Part shown: one piece after another, positions 1 through 8,476 of the stretch
How the letters are laid out: each line of letters opens with the position of its first letter
Numbering within the stretch: position 1 is the stretch's first letter
Source of the DNA: Prolixibacteraceae bacterium
Lineage (GTDB): Bacteria > Bacteroidota > Bacteroidia > Bacteroidales > Prolixibacteraceae
Length of the DNA stretch: 12,726 nucleotides
NCBI GenBank assembly: GCA_003450125.1
Contig: DMFR01000266.1
Span: 1-12,726 of the forward strand
Direction: 5' to 3'
Translations under genes and position numbers: made by a program
The notes under the pieces: model-generated
Database searches by the model: none
What the model was told of the DNA's origin: nothing
Seen by the model: only the letters and a program-made list of their open reading frames with translations

Positions 1-23
1 TTATAAATGAACGGATTGTAAGG

Positions 24-3000
24 ATGGATAAAAGCTATAAACAGTTTGTTGATAAACTTAATACTTACATCAGGAAGTTTTACCTTTATCAGTTGATAAG
101 GGGTGTAATGCTTTTTATCCTGCTGCTCATTGTTTATTCGGGTAGCCTTTTTCTGCTGGAATACTTTAGCTATTTCGATCCTAAGATCAAATTGGGCATT
201 GCAGCAGTGACCATCCTGTTTACCTTACTGGTCAGTATCTATTTCATGGTCATCCCTTTTATTAAATTATTAGGCCTGGGAAAGGTATTGACATTTTACG
301 ATGTTTCATCTCAATTGAGTAAAAAATATCCTGAGATTAAAGACCGTTTAATCAACATCATTGAATTATCGGCCCAATCGCAATCCAACTATTCGGATGT
401 GTTGATAAAGGCGAGTATTGACCAGAAGATCGATGAATTAAAATTATTTTCTTTTTCGGATGCCATACGATTAAAGGATTTAAAGCGCGTATTTATTGCC
501 TTTATCAGTGTGGTCATCTTTTTTATAGTAGGATTTATCAGTTTTCCAGAAGTGGTGAATGACAGTTCTGCAAGGCTGATACGGGTTCATCAAAAGTTTG
601 CAAGACCTGCCCCTTATACATTTATTCTTCAAAATACAGATTTGGAAGTTGTAATGGGTAAATCACTGGATTTAAAGCTACTGTGCAAGGGAAAGGAGAT
701 TCCCGAAATTGTATATGTCAACATAGGGGGCAATAACTTTTTAATGAACAAGGATGGCGAGACGTTTAAATATACCATTGAAAATATCAATAGTTCATTT
801 CCGGTTTACTTTACCGATAAGAAGTATGTCTCGGAAGAATATAAGGTCACTGTACTTAACCGTCCTTTCATCTCCGAGTTTACAGTTGACATACAGGCCC
901 CATCTTATACAGGACTAAGTAATCTGACACTGCAGAATATCGGGGATATGAAAATAGCCTCAGGATCGAATATTGTATGGAAATTTAAAACCGTTGATAC
1001 CGACAGTCTGAATATCGTACTGAGCGACAGTTCTAAAATTGAAGGAATAAAGGATGGAAATACTTTTGAAGTAAGGAAAACCTTTACCAACAATGCTGAG
1101 TATCGCATTGCCATCAAAAATTCTAGGCTTAAGGATGAAAACAGCCTGGTTTATAAAGTACAAATTGTACCTGATTTGTTTCCTGAAATTAAGGTAGTAC
1201 AGGTACGCGATACCTTGGATTTCAGAAGGTTTCACTTTAAGGGAAACATTATTGACGATTACGGGTTTCATCAGTTGGCCTTTAATATCAATGCCGATGG
1301 TAAAGATTCCCTGATCAGTATTCCGGTTACACCTTATTTTTTGAACCAGGATTTCTATTACTCCTTTGATTTTGAATCGGTCAAAAATAGGGGTAAGTCA
1401 TTTAAATATTATTTTTCAGTATCGGACAACGACTTTCTGAACCATTTTAAAAGGACCATCAGTGAGACCTTTACTTTCACTTTTCCCGATTACCAGGAAA
1501 TCGTTTCCAAAGAGAATTCAGATATGAACTCCATCGACCAGTTGATGAAAAAGAGTTCCAAACTGACTGAGGATATCAAGGAAGAGTTTCAAAACTTTAA
1601 AATGAAGCAAATCAATTCCAACATGTCGGACTGGGAGAAATTCCAGATGGTGAAGGAGATTGTCAATAAGAAGAACGAACTGGAGAATGTATTGGAACAG
1701 ATTGCCCAGCAGAATAAGGATGCCAATAATTTTCTGAATTCTTTTTCCGAAGACAAGCAGGAAATCTTAAAAAAGCAGCAGCAGATAGATGAACTGTTGA
1801 AGGAAGTTTTTACCGATGAACTGAAAAAGCTCTTTGATGAATTCAATGAACTGGCAAAGCAGTTTGACCCCAAGAAGTTTGATCAATTGTCCAAAGACAT
1901 GAATACGGGCCTTGATGATCTTTCCAAACAATTGGATAAAAACATGCAGTTGTTGAAAAAGATGAAAGTAGAGCAGAAGGTTGAAAGGGTACTGGATGAA
2001 TTGAAGAAGCTGTCAGCTTCAGAAAAAAGCCTTCAGGAAGAAATTAAAGATAAAGACAATATCAGCCAGGCCGGTACTTCAGAAAAGAACAACTCGACCC
2101 ATCTTGACGAGATCAACAAGGATTACAAGGATGCCATGGACTTCAACGGTACGCTGGAGAAGCCCATGAATCTATTTGATATGGACAAAGAGTTCAAAAA
2201 CGTCAAGGATAAATACCAGGAAGTATTGAAGGACGTTGAAAAGAAGAACCGCCGCAAGGCCTCAGATGGGATGGGGGAGAATGCGAAAAGCATGGATGAG
2301 ATGGCCTTCTCGATGGATCAGATGTTGAAAAGCAACAAGAAGAAAGAAAATTCGGTCAATATAGAGGACATCAAGCAAATCCTTAAGAACCTTATTTTGG
2401 TTTCTTTTGACCAGGAAAACCAGTTAAACACCTTGAGTAAGATAGATTACAACAATCCGCTGGTAAATGAGCTTAAAATCAAAGAAAAGACCATGCAGCG
2501 ACAGGTAGAATTCGTGAAGGATTCGCTTTATGCCCTTTCAAAGCGTACGCCTGAAATAAGTTCAATCATCAACAAGGAAGTGCTGGGGCTGGAGAGTAAC
2601 GTGGATATGACGCTAGATAATATGGAATCGGGCAATATTGGTGGGGCAAGGATGTACCAGCAGTATGTGATAACAGCTGCCAATAATTTAGCCCTGTTCT
2701 TGAGTGAGGCCCTTGACAACATTAAAAAGCAGCAGGAGAATGCCCAAAGCGGGGATGGCGATTGTGACAAACCAGGAGGCAAAGGATCAAAGCCCAGCAT
2801 GGGCAAGCTGAAGGAAAGCCAGAATTCGATCAAGGAACAGCTGCAGCAGATGATTGACCAGATGAAAAGCGGAAATATGGGCAAAATGAGCAAGAGTATA
2901 GGTCAAACAATTGCCAACCAAGAGATGATGCAGCAATTGATAAGGGATATGGTCAATGGCACCTCCGTTGGAAAAGAAGCCAAGGCTAAGCTGGAGGCCA

Positions 3001-3308
3001 TTGATCAGCTTTTGGAACAATCAAGGAAAGATCTGATCAATAAAAATATCAACAGTGAATTGATTAACCGGCAAAACCTCATCTTATCCAAATTACTGGA
3101 AGCAGAGAAATCTGAAATAGAACGTGATTTTGAAGAGAAGCGTGAATCTAAAACAGCCGTAGATGTAAAGAAATCGAACCCTGAAGGTTATTTTGAGTAT
3201 AAGGATAAAACTAAAAACGAAAATGAGTTGTTGAAAAGGAACAACAACCAATTGCGTAATTTTTACGATCAGAAATATAACAATTTTATCAATCAGATTA
3301 AGAACTAA
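24..3308 (+). CDS. DUF4175 family large membrane-anchored coiled-coil protein
   Basis: This 1094-residue protein has three hydrophobic segments near the N-terminus (about residues 26-46, 56-80 and 156-173). A beta-rich, probably periplasmic region follows (about 190-480), then a long, highly charged Lys/Glu/Gln-rich coiled-coil stretch (about 500-800). The C-terminal part is Met/Gln/Gly-rich, with a short Gly/Lys linker near 910-930. This layout matches the DUF4175 family common in Bacteroidota; its biochemical function is unknown to me. An envelope role is inference from topology only. The reading frame is open upstream to the window edge (no stop in the first 23 bases), so the start could lie earlier. 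The ATG at 24 gives the N-terminus typical of the family (short polar lead, then TM1) and is preferred. Stop codons in the other two frames at bases 4-10 may mark the end of an upstream gene. The next gene begins 2 bp after this stop, suggesting one transcript. Confidence 0.85.
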   Translation: MDKSYKQFVDKLNTYIRKFYLYQLIRGVMLFILLLIVYSGSLFLLEYFSYFDPKIKLGIAAVTILFTLLVSIYFMVIPFIKLLGLGKVLTFYDVSSQLSKKYPEIKDRLINIIELSAQSQSNYSDVLIKASIDQKIDELKLFSFSDAIRLKDLKRVFIAFISVVIFFIVGFISFPEVVNDSSARLIRVHQKFARPAPYTFILQNTDLEVVMGKSLDLKLLCKGKEIPEIVYVNIGGNNFLMNKDGETFKYTIENINSSFPVYFTDKKYVSEEYKVTVLNRPFISEFTVDIQAPSYTGLSNLTLQNIGDMKIASGSNIVWKFKTVDTDSLNIVLSDSSKIEGIKDGNTFEVRKTFTNNAEYRIAIKNSRLKDENSLVYKVQIVPDLFPEIKVVQVRDTLDFRRFHFKGNIIDDYGFHQLAFNINADGKDSLISIPVTPYFLNQDFYYSFDFESVKNRGKSFKYYFSVSDNDFLNHFKRTISETFTFTFPDYQEIVSKENSDMNSIDQLMKKSSKLTEDIKEEFQNFKMKQINSNMSDWEKFQMVKEIVNKKNELENVLEQIAQQNKDANNFLNSFSEDKQEILKKQQQIDELLKEVFTDELKKLFDEFNELAKQFDPKKFDQLSKDMNTGLDDLSKQLDKNMQLLKKMKVEQKVERVLDELKKLSASEKSLQEEIKDKDNISQAGTSEKNNSTHLDEINKDYKDAMDFNGTLEKPMNLFDMDKEFKNVKDKYQEVLKDVEKKNRRKASDGMGENAKSMDEMAFSMDQMLKSNKKKENSVNIEDIKQILKNLILVSFDQENQLNTLSKIDYNNPLVNELKIKEKTMQRQVEFVKDSLYALSKRTPEISSIINKEVLGLESNVDMTLDNMESGNIGGARMYQQYVITAANNLALFLSEALDNIKKQQENAQSGDGDCDKPGGKGSKPSMGKLKESQNSIKEQLQQMIDQMKSGNMGKMSKSIGQTIANQEMMQQLIRDMVNGTSVGKEAKAKLEAIDQLLEQSRKDLINKNINSELINRQNLILSKLLEAEKSEIERDFEEKRESKTAVDVKKSNPEGYFEYKDKTKNENELLKRNNNQLRNFYDQKYNNFINQIKN

Positions 3309-3310
3309 TT

Positions 3311-3712
3311 TTGGAACGTGCTTTAGTCATATCTTCGAGGCTTAAAAATATCGATAGGGTGAAGGATTTTCTCCAGGAAGTTTATCATGAATACAGCCTG
3401 AATATGAATTCCTTCAACCGTGTTTTTCTGGGGATCAGTGAAGCTGTCAACAATGCAATAATACATGGCAATCACTTGAATCCTGAGAAGAATGTATTTA
3501 TTAAAATGAACCTGTCGGGCCATCTATTTAAAATTGAAGTGGAAGATGAAGGGCAGGGGTTTTCTGAGAACGTTTTAATTGATCCTACAGTTTCGGAAAA
3601 CATAAGGCAAGAACACGGCAGAGGCGTTTATATTATCAGACAACTGGCCAATGAATTGGTTTTTGAAGATCAAGGACGTAAAGTAATTATACAATTTACC
3701 ATACCTGAATGA
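3311..3712 (+). CDS. Anti-sigma-factor-type ATP-binding protein (RsbW/SpoIIAB-like HATPase)
   Basis: This 133-residue, single-domain GHKL ATPase is of the HATPase_c_2 type. The N-box is visible as E44-A-V-N-N48-A-I-I-H52, the G1 box as D79-E-G81-Q-G83, and the G2 glycines as G103-R-G105. Family members are serine kinases that phosphorylate STAS-domain anti-anti-sigma factors and bind sigma factors. No STAS partner or sigma gene lies in this window, so the target is unknown. The start is a TTG, 2 bp after the DUF4175 stop: an in-frame TAA at 3299-3301 leaves no ATG upstream. The first internal ATG (3404, residue 32) would remove the first strand and helix of the fold. The gene ends in an ATGA overlap with ybeY, so translation of the two is probably coupled. 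The family call is firm; the regulatory role is inference. Confidence 0.88.
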   Translation: MERALVISSRLKNIDRVKDFLQEVYHEYSLNMNSFNRVFLGISEAVNNAIIHGNHLNPEKNVFIKMNLSGHLFKIEVEDEGQGFSENVLIDPTVSENIRQEHGRGVYIIRQLANELVFEDQGRKVIIQFTIPE

Positions 3713-4131
3713 GTGTTCATTATTGTAGCGAAGATGTTTCTGTTCCTAAGTTTCAGAAACGAAGAATTACCAGTTGGATCAAGCAGACCATTGTTTCAGA
3801 GGAAAAAACCACGGGAGAGATTTCCTTTATTTTTTGCTCAGACAATTACCTTTTGGAGGTAAATAAGCAATACCTGAATCATGATTATTTTACCGATATC
3901 ATCACCTTTGATTACGTGGAAGATAAGGTCATTTCAGGGGATATCTTCATCAGTTGTGACCGTGTAAAAGAAAATGCAGCGGAGTTTGGTACGGGCTTTG
4001 ACAATGAATTGATGAGGATTATTATCCATGGCGTGTTGCATTTGCTGGGGTATAAGGATAAAAATAAAAAAGACAAATTATTGATGACAGATAAGGAAGA
4101 TTTTTACCTTAATGTATTATCAAATAGTTGA
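3709..4131 (+). CDS. ybeY: Endoribonuclease YbeY (16S rRNA maturation / ribosome quality control)
   Basis: The 140-residue product is a metal-dependent single-strand-specific RNase involved in 16S rRNA 3' end maturation and ribosome quality control in the cytoplasm. Family hallmarks are the central NKQYLNHDYFTDIITFDY segment (residues 52-69), then SGDIFIS, and the metal motif HGVLHLLGYKD beginning at H107. H107 and H111 are the first two ligands. The position of the third, normally His (HGxLHLxGYDH), is Asp117 here. From memory, Bacteroidota YbeY proteins commonly read N/K-D-K in this place, so this looks like a lineage variant rather than a broken gene. The start overlaps the stop of the upstream ATP-binding protein gene (ATGA), and mnmG begins 21 bp downstream. 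Confidence 0.95.
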   Translation: MSVHYCSEDVSVPKFQKRRITSWIKQTIVSEEKTTGEISFIFCSDNYLLEVNKQYLNHDYFTDIITFDYVEDKVISGDIFISCDRVKENAAEFGTGFDNELMRIIIHGVLHLLGYKDKNKKDKLLMTDKEDFYLNVLSNS

Positions 4132-4152
4132 TATATAAATAAATAGCGTTAG

Positions 4153-6030
4153 ATGTTACCGTTTTACGATGTAATTGTAGTAGGAGGAGGCCATGCAGGG
4201 TGTGAAGCAGCTGTAGCAGCGGCCAATTTGGGTTCTAAGACATTGTTAATTACAATGGACATGACCAAATATGCCCAGATGTCGTGCAATCCTGCCATGG
4301 GAGGTATTGCCAAGGGGCAGATCGTCCGGGAGATAGATGCCCTTGGTGGGTATTCTGGAATTGTGACTGACAAGTCAAGCATCCAGTTCAGGATGCTCAA
4401 TCAATCAAAGGGACCTGCAATGTGGAGTCCAAGGGCTCAATGTGACCGTGTTCGCTTTACTGAATTGTGGAGACATGTCTTGGAGAAAACACCCAACCTG
4501 GATCTATGGCAGGATGCTGTTATCTCCCTACATATAGAGGATAATGTAGTCAAAGGAGTGAAAACAAAGATAGGAGTTGATTTTTATTCGAAGTCTGTAG
4601 TGCTTACCAACGGAACTTTCCTCAATGGTTTGATGCATATTGGAAGATCACAGATGGAAGGCGGTAGGATAGGGGAGAGCGCTTCTTATCATATATCTGA
4701 CCAGCTATTCAATGCAGGGTTTAAAACTGGGCGTTTGAAGACAGGCACTCCTGTAAGGATAGATGGAAGATCGGTCAATTTCTCCAAATTGGAAGAACAA
4801 AAAGGTGATGAAGTCATTACCAAGTTTTCATTTTTACCTGAAATTAAGTCCTCGTTAAAGCAGAAAAGCTGCTGGATTACCTATACCAATGAAGAGGTTC
4901 ACAGTATCCTGGAAGAAGGATTTGCGGATTCTCCCATGTACAATGGCACGATTCAGGGAACAGGTCCACGCTATTGTCCGAGCATAGAAGCCAAGATTGT
5001 CACCTTTGCCGAGCGTACTTCTCACCAGCTATTTTTGGAACCGGAAGGGGAAGATACAATAGAATTTTACCTTAATGGGTTTTCTTCATCCCTTCCCTGG
5101 GATGTACAGTTACGTGCCTTGAAGAAGGTTCCCGGACTGGAAGATGTACGTATTTTCAGACCTGGTTATGCCATCGAATATGATTATTTTGATCCTACTC
5201 AACTGCTCCATTCACTGGAAACAAAGTTGATCAGGAATTTGTTCTTTGCAGGACAGATCAATGGCACTACTGGCTATGAGGAAGCGGCTGCCCAAGGCTT
5301 GATGGCAGGGATCAATGCCCACCAGAAAGTAACGGGATTGGAGCCTTTTATCCTTAATAGAGATGAAGCATATATTGGTGTTTTGGTCGATGATCTGGTG
5401 ACCAAGGGAGTGGATGAGCCATACCGCATGTTTACATCAAGGGCCGAATACCGTATCCTGCTGAGACAGGACAATGCTGATTTCAGGCTTACCCAAAGGG
5501 CTTATGACTTGGGTTTGGCCACCAAAGAGCGGTATGATTTGTACCTTGAAAAGAGGGAGGCTGTTGATAAAATCATTGAATTTGTCTCTGGATTTTCCAT
5601 CAAACCTCAGTTTATTGATGCAATTTTGGAGGCAAAAGGATCCTCTGCCCTTAAGCAAGGAGTCAAACTTGTGGACATTATACTGCGTCCTCAGATCTCT
5701 ATATTCGATTTGGTGGAGGATATTGCCCCTTTTAAGACCTTTCTGAAGTTCCTTCCTGAGGAACGTTTTAAGGAAGTTTTGGAATCGGCTGAGATAGCTA
5801 TCAAGTATGCTGGTTACATAGACCGGGAGAAATTGGTAGCTGATAAGTACCGTCGGTTGGAGAACATCACCATTACCGGGCGCTTTGATTACAATAGTAT
5901 GTTGACCATTAGTACCGAAGCCAGACAGAAACTAACCGAGATACAGCCTGAAACAATAGGTCAGGCCAGTCGTATTTCGGGGGTAAGTCCTTCGGATATT
6001 AATGTGTTGTTGGTTCTTTTAGGTCGTTAA
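4153..6030 (+). CDS. mnmG: tRNA uridine-5-carboxymethylaminomethyl modification enzyme MnmG (GidA)
   Basis: This is the FAD-dependent partner of the GTPase MnmE. The complex installs the (carboxymethyl)aminomethyl group at C5 of the wobble uridine of tRNAs reading split codon boxes. The 625-residue length fits the family (E. coli 629). The N-terminal FAD dinucleotide motif is G11-G-G-H-A-G16 followed by CEAA. The signature SCNPAMGGIAKG follows at about residues 45-56. The catalytic-type cysteine is C275 in GTGPRYCPSIEAKI, and the second signature GTTGYEEAAAQG is present. The helical C-terminal MnmE/tRNA-binding domain ends in the usual TISTEARQKL-SRISGVSPSDI pattern. The enzyme is intact, with no sign of frameshift. 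The start at 4153 gives the standard N-terminus. A parS-like palindrome begins at the base right after the stop codon. Confidence 0.98.
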   Translation: MLPFYDVIVVGGGHAGCEAAVAAANLGSKTLLITMDMTKYAQMSCNPAMGGIAKGQIVREIDALGGYSGIVTDKSSIQFRMLNQSKGPAMWSPRAQCDRVRFTELWRHVLEKTPNLDLWQDAVISLHIEDNVVKGVKTKIGVDFYSKSVVLTNGTFLNGLMHIGRSQMEGGRIGESASYHISDQLFNAGFKTGRLKTGTPVRIDGRSVNFSKLEEQKGDEVITKFSFLPEIKSSLKQKSCWITYTNEEVHSILEEGFADSPMYNGTIQGTGPRYCPSIEAKIVTFAERTSHQLFLEPEGEDTIEFYLNGFSSSLPWDVQLRALKKVPGLEDVRIFRPGYAIEYDYFDPTQLLHSLETKLIRNLFFAGQINGTTGYEEAAAQGLMAGINAHQKVTGLEPFILNRDEAYIGVLVDDLVTKGVDEPYRMFTSRAEYRILLRQDNADFRLTQRAYDLGLATKERYDLYLEKREAVDKIIEFVSGFSIKPQFIDAILEAKGSSALKQGVKLVDIILRPQISIFDLVEDIAPFKTFLKFLPEERFKEVLESAEIAIKYAGYIDREKLVADKYRRLENITITGRFDYNSMLTISTEARQKLTEIQPETIGQASRISGVSPSDINVLLVLLGR

Positions 6031-6046
6031 TGTTCCACGTGGAACT
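6031..6046. promoter_or_regulatory. Probable parS centromere site (ParB-binding palindrome)
   Basis: The sequence TGTTCCACGTGGAACT contains a perfect 14-bp inverted repeat, GTTCCACGTGGAAC (6032-6045). It lies immediately after the mnmG stop and before apt, with only 30 bp between the genes. The core and arms match the conserved bacterial parS consensus (TGTTTCACGTGAAACA in Bacillus; the GTTCCACGTGGAAC form is the one known in Myxococcus). With no U-tract after it, it is a poor candidate for a terminator. A 13/14 copy occurs at 10894-10907. ParB binding here is inferred; parA and parB are not in the window. Confidence 0.75.
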
Positions 6047-6060
6047 TATAAAATAGAAAA

Positions 6061-6579
6061 ATGGAGCTTAAGAATTGTGTGCGTGTGATTGAAAATTATC
6101 CCATTGAAGGGATCAGTTTTAAAGATATTACTACCCTGTTGCTGGACCCTGCTGCCTTTAAACAGGTGGTGGATGAAATTTCAACCTATTACATGGACAA
6201 GGGAATCACCAAAGTGGTGTCTCTGGAGTCGCGTGGATTTATCGTTGGGGGGGCAGTGGCCTATTGTATCAATGCCGGTTTTGTACCCATCAGAAAGAAA
6301 GGGAAACTGCCCGCAGCCATCTTTAGTGAATCATACGAATTGGAATATGGAGTGGATTCCATCGAAATTCATTGTGATGCACTGACCGAAGATGATGTTG
6401 TTTTGATCCATGATGACCTTTTGGCCACGGGAGGAACGGCACTTGCAGCCCTTAATCTGGTTCAGCAATTGAACGTCAAGAAAGTGTATCTGTCGTTTAT
6501 CTGCGACCTCACCTTTCTTGAAACTGAAAAGAAATTGGAGCTTGCTAACTATGAAACCCATTCAGTGATCCAGTATTAA
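6061..6579 (+). CDS. apt: Adenine phosphoribosyltransferase
   Basis: The enzyme converts adenine plus PRPP to AMP plus pyrophosphate in purine salvage (cytoplasm). The 172-residue product has the normal length for a type I phosphoribosyltransferase. It carries the adenine-type N-terminal region with GISFKDITTLLLDP (about 17-30), the SLESRGF motif (54-60), the flexible-loop segment RKKGKLP..ESYELEYG (78-97), and the PRPP-binding loop VVLIHDDLLATGGTA (113-127). Most bacterial homologues have Val where this one has His116; the two acidic residues of the motif (D117, D118) are intact. The gene is preceded by a 30-bp spacer that contains the parS-like palindrome and is followed 15 bp later by uvrC, so it is probably co-transcribed with mnmG and uvrC. 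Confidence 0.97.
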   Translation: MELKNCVRVIENYPIEGISFKDITTLLLDPAAFKQVVDEISTYYMDKGITKVVSLESRGFIVGGAVAYCINAGFVPIRKKGKLPAAIFSESYELEYGVDSIEIHCDALTEDDVVLIHDDLLATGGTALAALNLVQQLNVKKVYLSFICDLTFLETEKKLELANYETHSVIQY

Positions 6580-6594
6580 TTTACACAATATTTA

Positions 6595-8412
6595 ATGTAC
6601 CTGATGTCAGTCAAAAATGCTGAATATATTAAATCGTTGGTTTCGGTACTTCCTGACCAACCGGGGATATATCAGTATTTTGATGATACAGGTAAAATCA
6701 TTTATGTCGGAAAGGCAAAGAATTTAAAGAAGAGAGTCACTTCCTATTTTGTGAAGACTCTTCAAAACCGAAAGACAGAACTCCTTGTCAGGAGTATTGC
6801 CGACATTAAACACATGGTGGTTGAAACTGAGCAGGACGCCTTACTTCTCGAAAATAACCTGATCAAGAAATACCAGCCTCGTTACAACATCCGGCTCAAA
6901 GACGATAAGACTTACCCTTGGATCGTAATTACCAACGAACGATTTCCAAGGGTATTTCAAACCCGCACGGTGATAAGGGACGGGTCAACTTATTTTGGTC
7001 CCTATACTTCAATTTTTACAGTTCGTGCTTTACTCGATTTCTTTCACAAGGTCTATAAGCTGCGCAATTGCCGTTTAAATTTATCTGAGGAAAATGTTCG
7101 TCTTGGAAAGTTCAAGGTATGCCTTGAATACCACATGGGAAATTGTCTGGGCCCCTGTGCCGGCTTTATCGACCAAGAACAGTATATGAAAAACATCAAT
7201 CAAATAAAGGAGATATTGAAGGGCAACATCTCGGGCGTGATCAAATACTTCAAGGATTTAATGCGCGATTATGCCGCAGATTATAAGTTTGAGGAAGCCG
7301 CCCTGATGAAAGATAAGCTGGACCTGCTGGAAAAGTTTCAACACAAATCAACAGTTGTGAGCAATACCATTAGCGACGTGGATGTATTTACCATTGACGA
7401 GGATGAAAACTATGCGTATGTCAATTACCTGAAAATAATCCAGGGGGCCATCATGCAAACCTACACTACCGAAATAAAGAAAGTGCTTGATGAATCGCCC
7501 AGTGAATTATTGGAATATGCCATTGTGGAAATCCGACAGAAAATATTCAGCAATGCCAAAGAAATTCTCCTTCCTTTTAAATTGGACATTGAATTGGAAG
7601 GCATCAAATTTCATGTGCCCCAGCAAGGGGATAAAAAGAAGCTGGTTGAACTTTCTGAACGGAATGCCAAATATTACCGTCTGGAAAAGCTAAAGCATGA
7701 ATCTGTTCCAAGAACTGAAGTCAACGCCAACCGTATACTGGAAACCATGCAAAAGGATCTCCAGTTAAAATCTCCTCCAATCCACATCGAGTGTTTTGAC
7801 AACAGTAATTTACAGGGAACAAATCCGGTAGCCTCCTGTGTGGTATTCAAAAACACAAGACCTTCAAAAATGGATTACCGCCATTTCAATATCAAAACAG
7901 TTGAGGGGCCTGATGATTTTGCTTCCATGGAAGAAATCGTTTACCGGAGATATAAACGGTTAACAGATGAAGAACAGGTTTTGCCTCAGTTAATCGTGAT
8001 TGATGGGGGAAAGGGACAATTGGGGGCCGCATTGAATTCGCTTGAAAAGTTGGGCTTAAGGGGTAAGATTGCCATTATAGGTATTGCCAAACGGTTGGAG
8101 GAAATATATTTCCCCGGAGATTCCGTTCCGTTATATTTGGACAAGAATTCTGAAACCCTTAAAATTATTCAGCAACTTCGTGACGAGGCCCACCGTTTTG
8201 GAATTACTTTCCACCGCAACAAGCGCTCAGGTGAATTTATCAAATCAGAACTTGAAAGCATTCCCGGGATAGGAGGGAAGACCATTACCTCGGTTTTAAA
8301 GCGTTTTAAGAGTGTTGAGAATCTAAAAAAGCAAGGCTATGATGAGGTAGCCAGTGAAATAGGCGATTCTAAAGCACGAATCATCTTCGACTTTTACAAG
8401 CTAACCCATTGA
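6595..8412 (+). CDS. uvrC: UvrABC system protein C (excinuclease subunit)
   Basis: UvrC makes the dual 3' and 5' incisions in nucleotide excision repair after UvrA/UvrB damage recognition. The 605-residue product shows the full domain order. The N-terminal GIY-YIG nuclease has G24-I-Y26, Y37-V-G39 and R48. Four cysteines (C159, C176, C184, C188) sit at the place of the proposed Fe-S cluster of the family. A UVR motif that pairs with UvrB lies at about 215-250. The RNase H-like nuclease has catalytic candidates D402 (in FDNSN), D470 (in VIDGGKGQ) and H533 (in RDEAHRF). A C-terminal helix-hairpin-helix pair (LESIPGIGGKT, from 553) completes it. Two starts are possible: ATG at 6595 (used here) or ATG at 6604, three codons in, which better resembles N-termini of related proteins; neither has a clear ribosome-binding site. 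A terminator follows directly. Confidence 0.97.
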   Translation: MYLMSVKNAEYIKSLVSVLPDQPGIYQYFDDTGKIIYVGKAKNLKKRVTSYFVKTLQNRKTELLVRSIADIKHMVVETEQDALLLENNLIKKYQPRYNIRLKDDKTYPWIVITNERFPRVFQTRTVIRDGSTYFGPYTSIFTVRALLDFFHKVYKLRNCRLNLSEENVRLGKFKVCLEYHMGNCLGPCAGFIDQEQYMKNINQIKEILKGNISGVIKYFKDLMRDYAADYKFEEAALMKDKLDLLEKFQHKSTVVSNTISDVDVFTIDEDENYAYVNYLKIIQGAIMQTYTTEIKKVLDESPSELLEYAIVEIRQKIFSNAKEILLPFKLDIELEGIKFHVPQQGDKKKLVELSERNAKYYRLEKLKHESVPRTEVNANRILETMQKDLQLKSPPIHIECFDNSNLQGTNPVASCVVFKNTRPSKMDYRHFNIKTVEGPDDFASMEEIVYRRYKRLTDEEQVLPQLIVIDGGKGQLGAALNSLEKLGLRGKIAIIGIAKRLEEIYFPGDSVPLYLDKNSETLKIIQQLRDEAHRFGITFHRNKRSGEFIKSELESIPGIGGKTITSVLKRFKSVENLKKQGYDEVASEIGDSKARIIFDFYKLTH

Positions 8413-8416
8413 AATG

Positions 8417-8451
8417 AAAATGCTTAAACCGGTTAGATTTAAGCATTTTTT
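8417..8451 (+). terminator. Intrinsic terminator after uvrC, possibly bidirectional
   Basis: A perfect 12-bp stem (AAAATGCTTAAA at 8417-8428 with TTTAAGCATTTT at 8438-8449) has a 9-base loop, and its T-run extends to 8451. It starts 5 bases after the uvrC stop. On the opposite strand the stem also ends in four T residues, so it may serve the convergent rsgA as well, more weakly. Confidence 0.88.
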
Positions 8452-8476
8452 GTGCCTGTTTTTTCGATAAACTAGA

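Noticed and set aside
960..1271. Minus-strand open frame of 103 codons inside the DUF4175 gene
   Set aside because: It lies wholly antisense to a well-supported long gene, and its translation shows no recognisable domain.
2528..2893. Minus-strand open frame of 121 codons with a Cys/Leu/Pro/Ser-rich translation
   Set aside because: Its composition is the mirror of the Lys/Gln/Gly-rich DUF4175 C-terminal coding region; no independent start signal or family match.
6031..6046. Reading the mnmG-apt palindrome as an intrinsic terminator
   Set aside because: There is no loop (a continuous palindrome) and no T-run after it, and apt begins within 15 bases, so a protein-binding site is the better explanation.
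7795..7809. UvrC active-site segment FDNSN differing from the E. coli FDISH
   Set aside because: The catalytic Asp is kept, and other Bacteroidota UvrC proteins, as I recall, also read DNSN; this is normal lineage variation.
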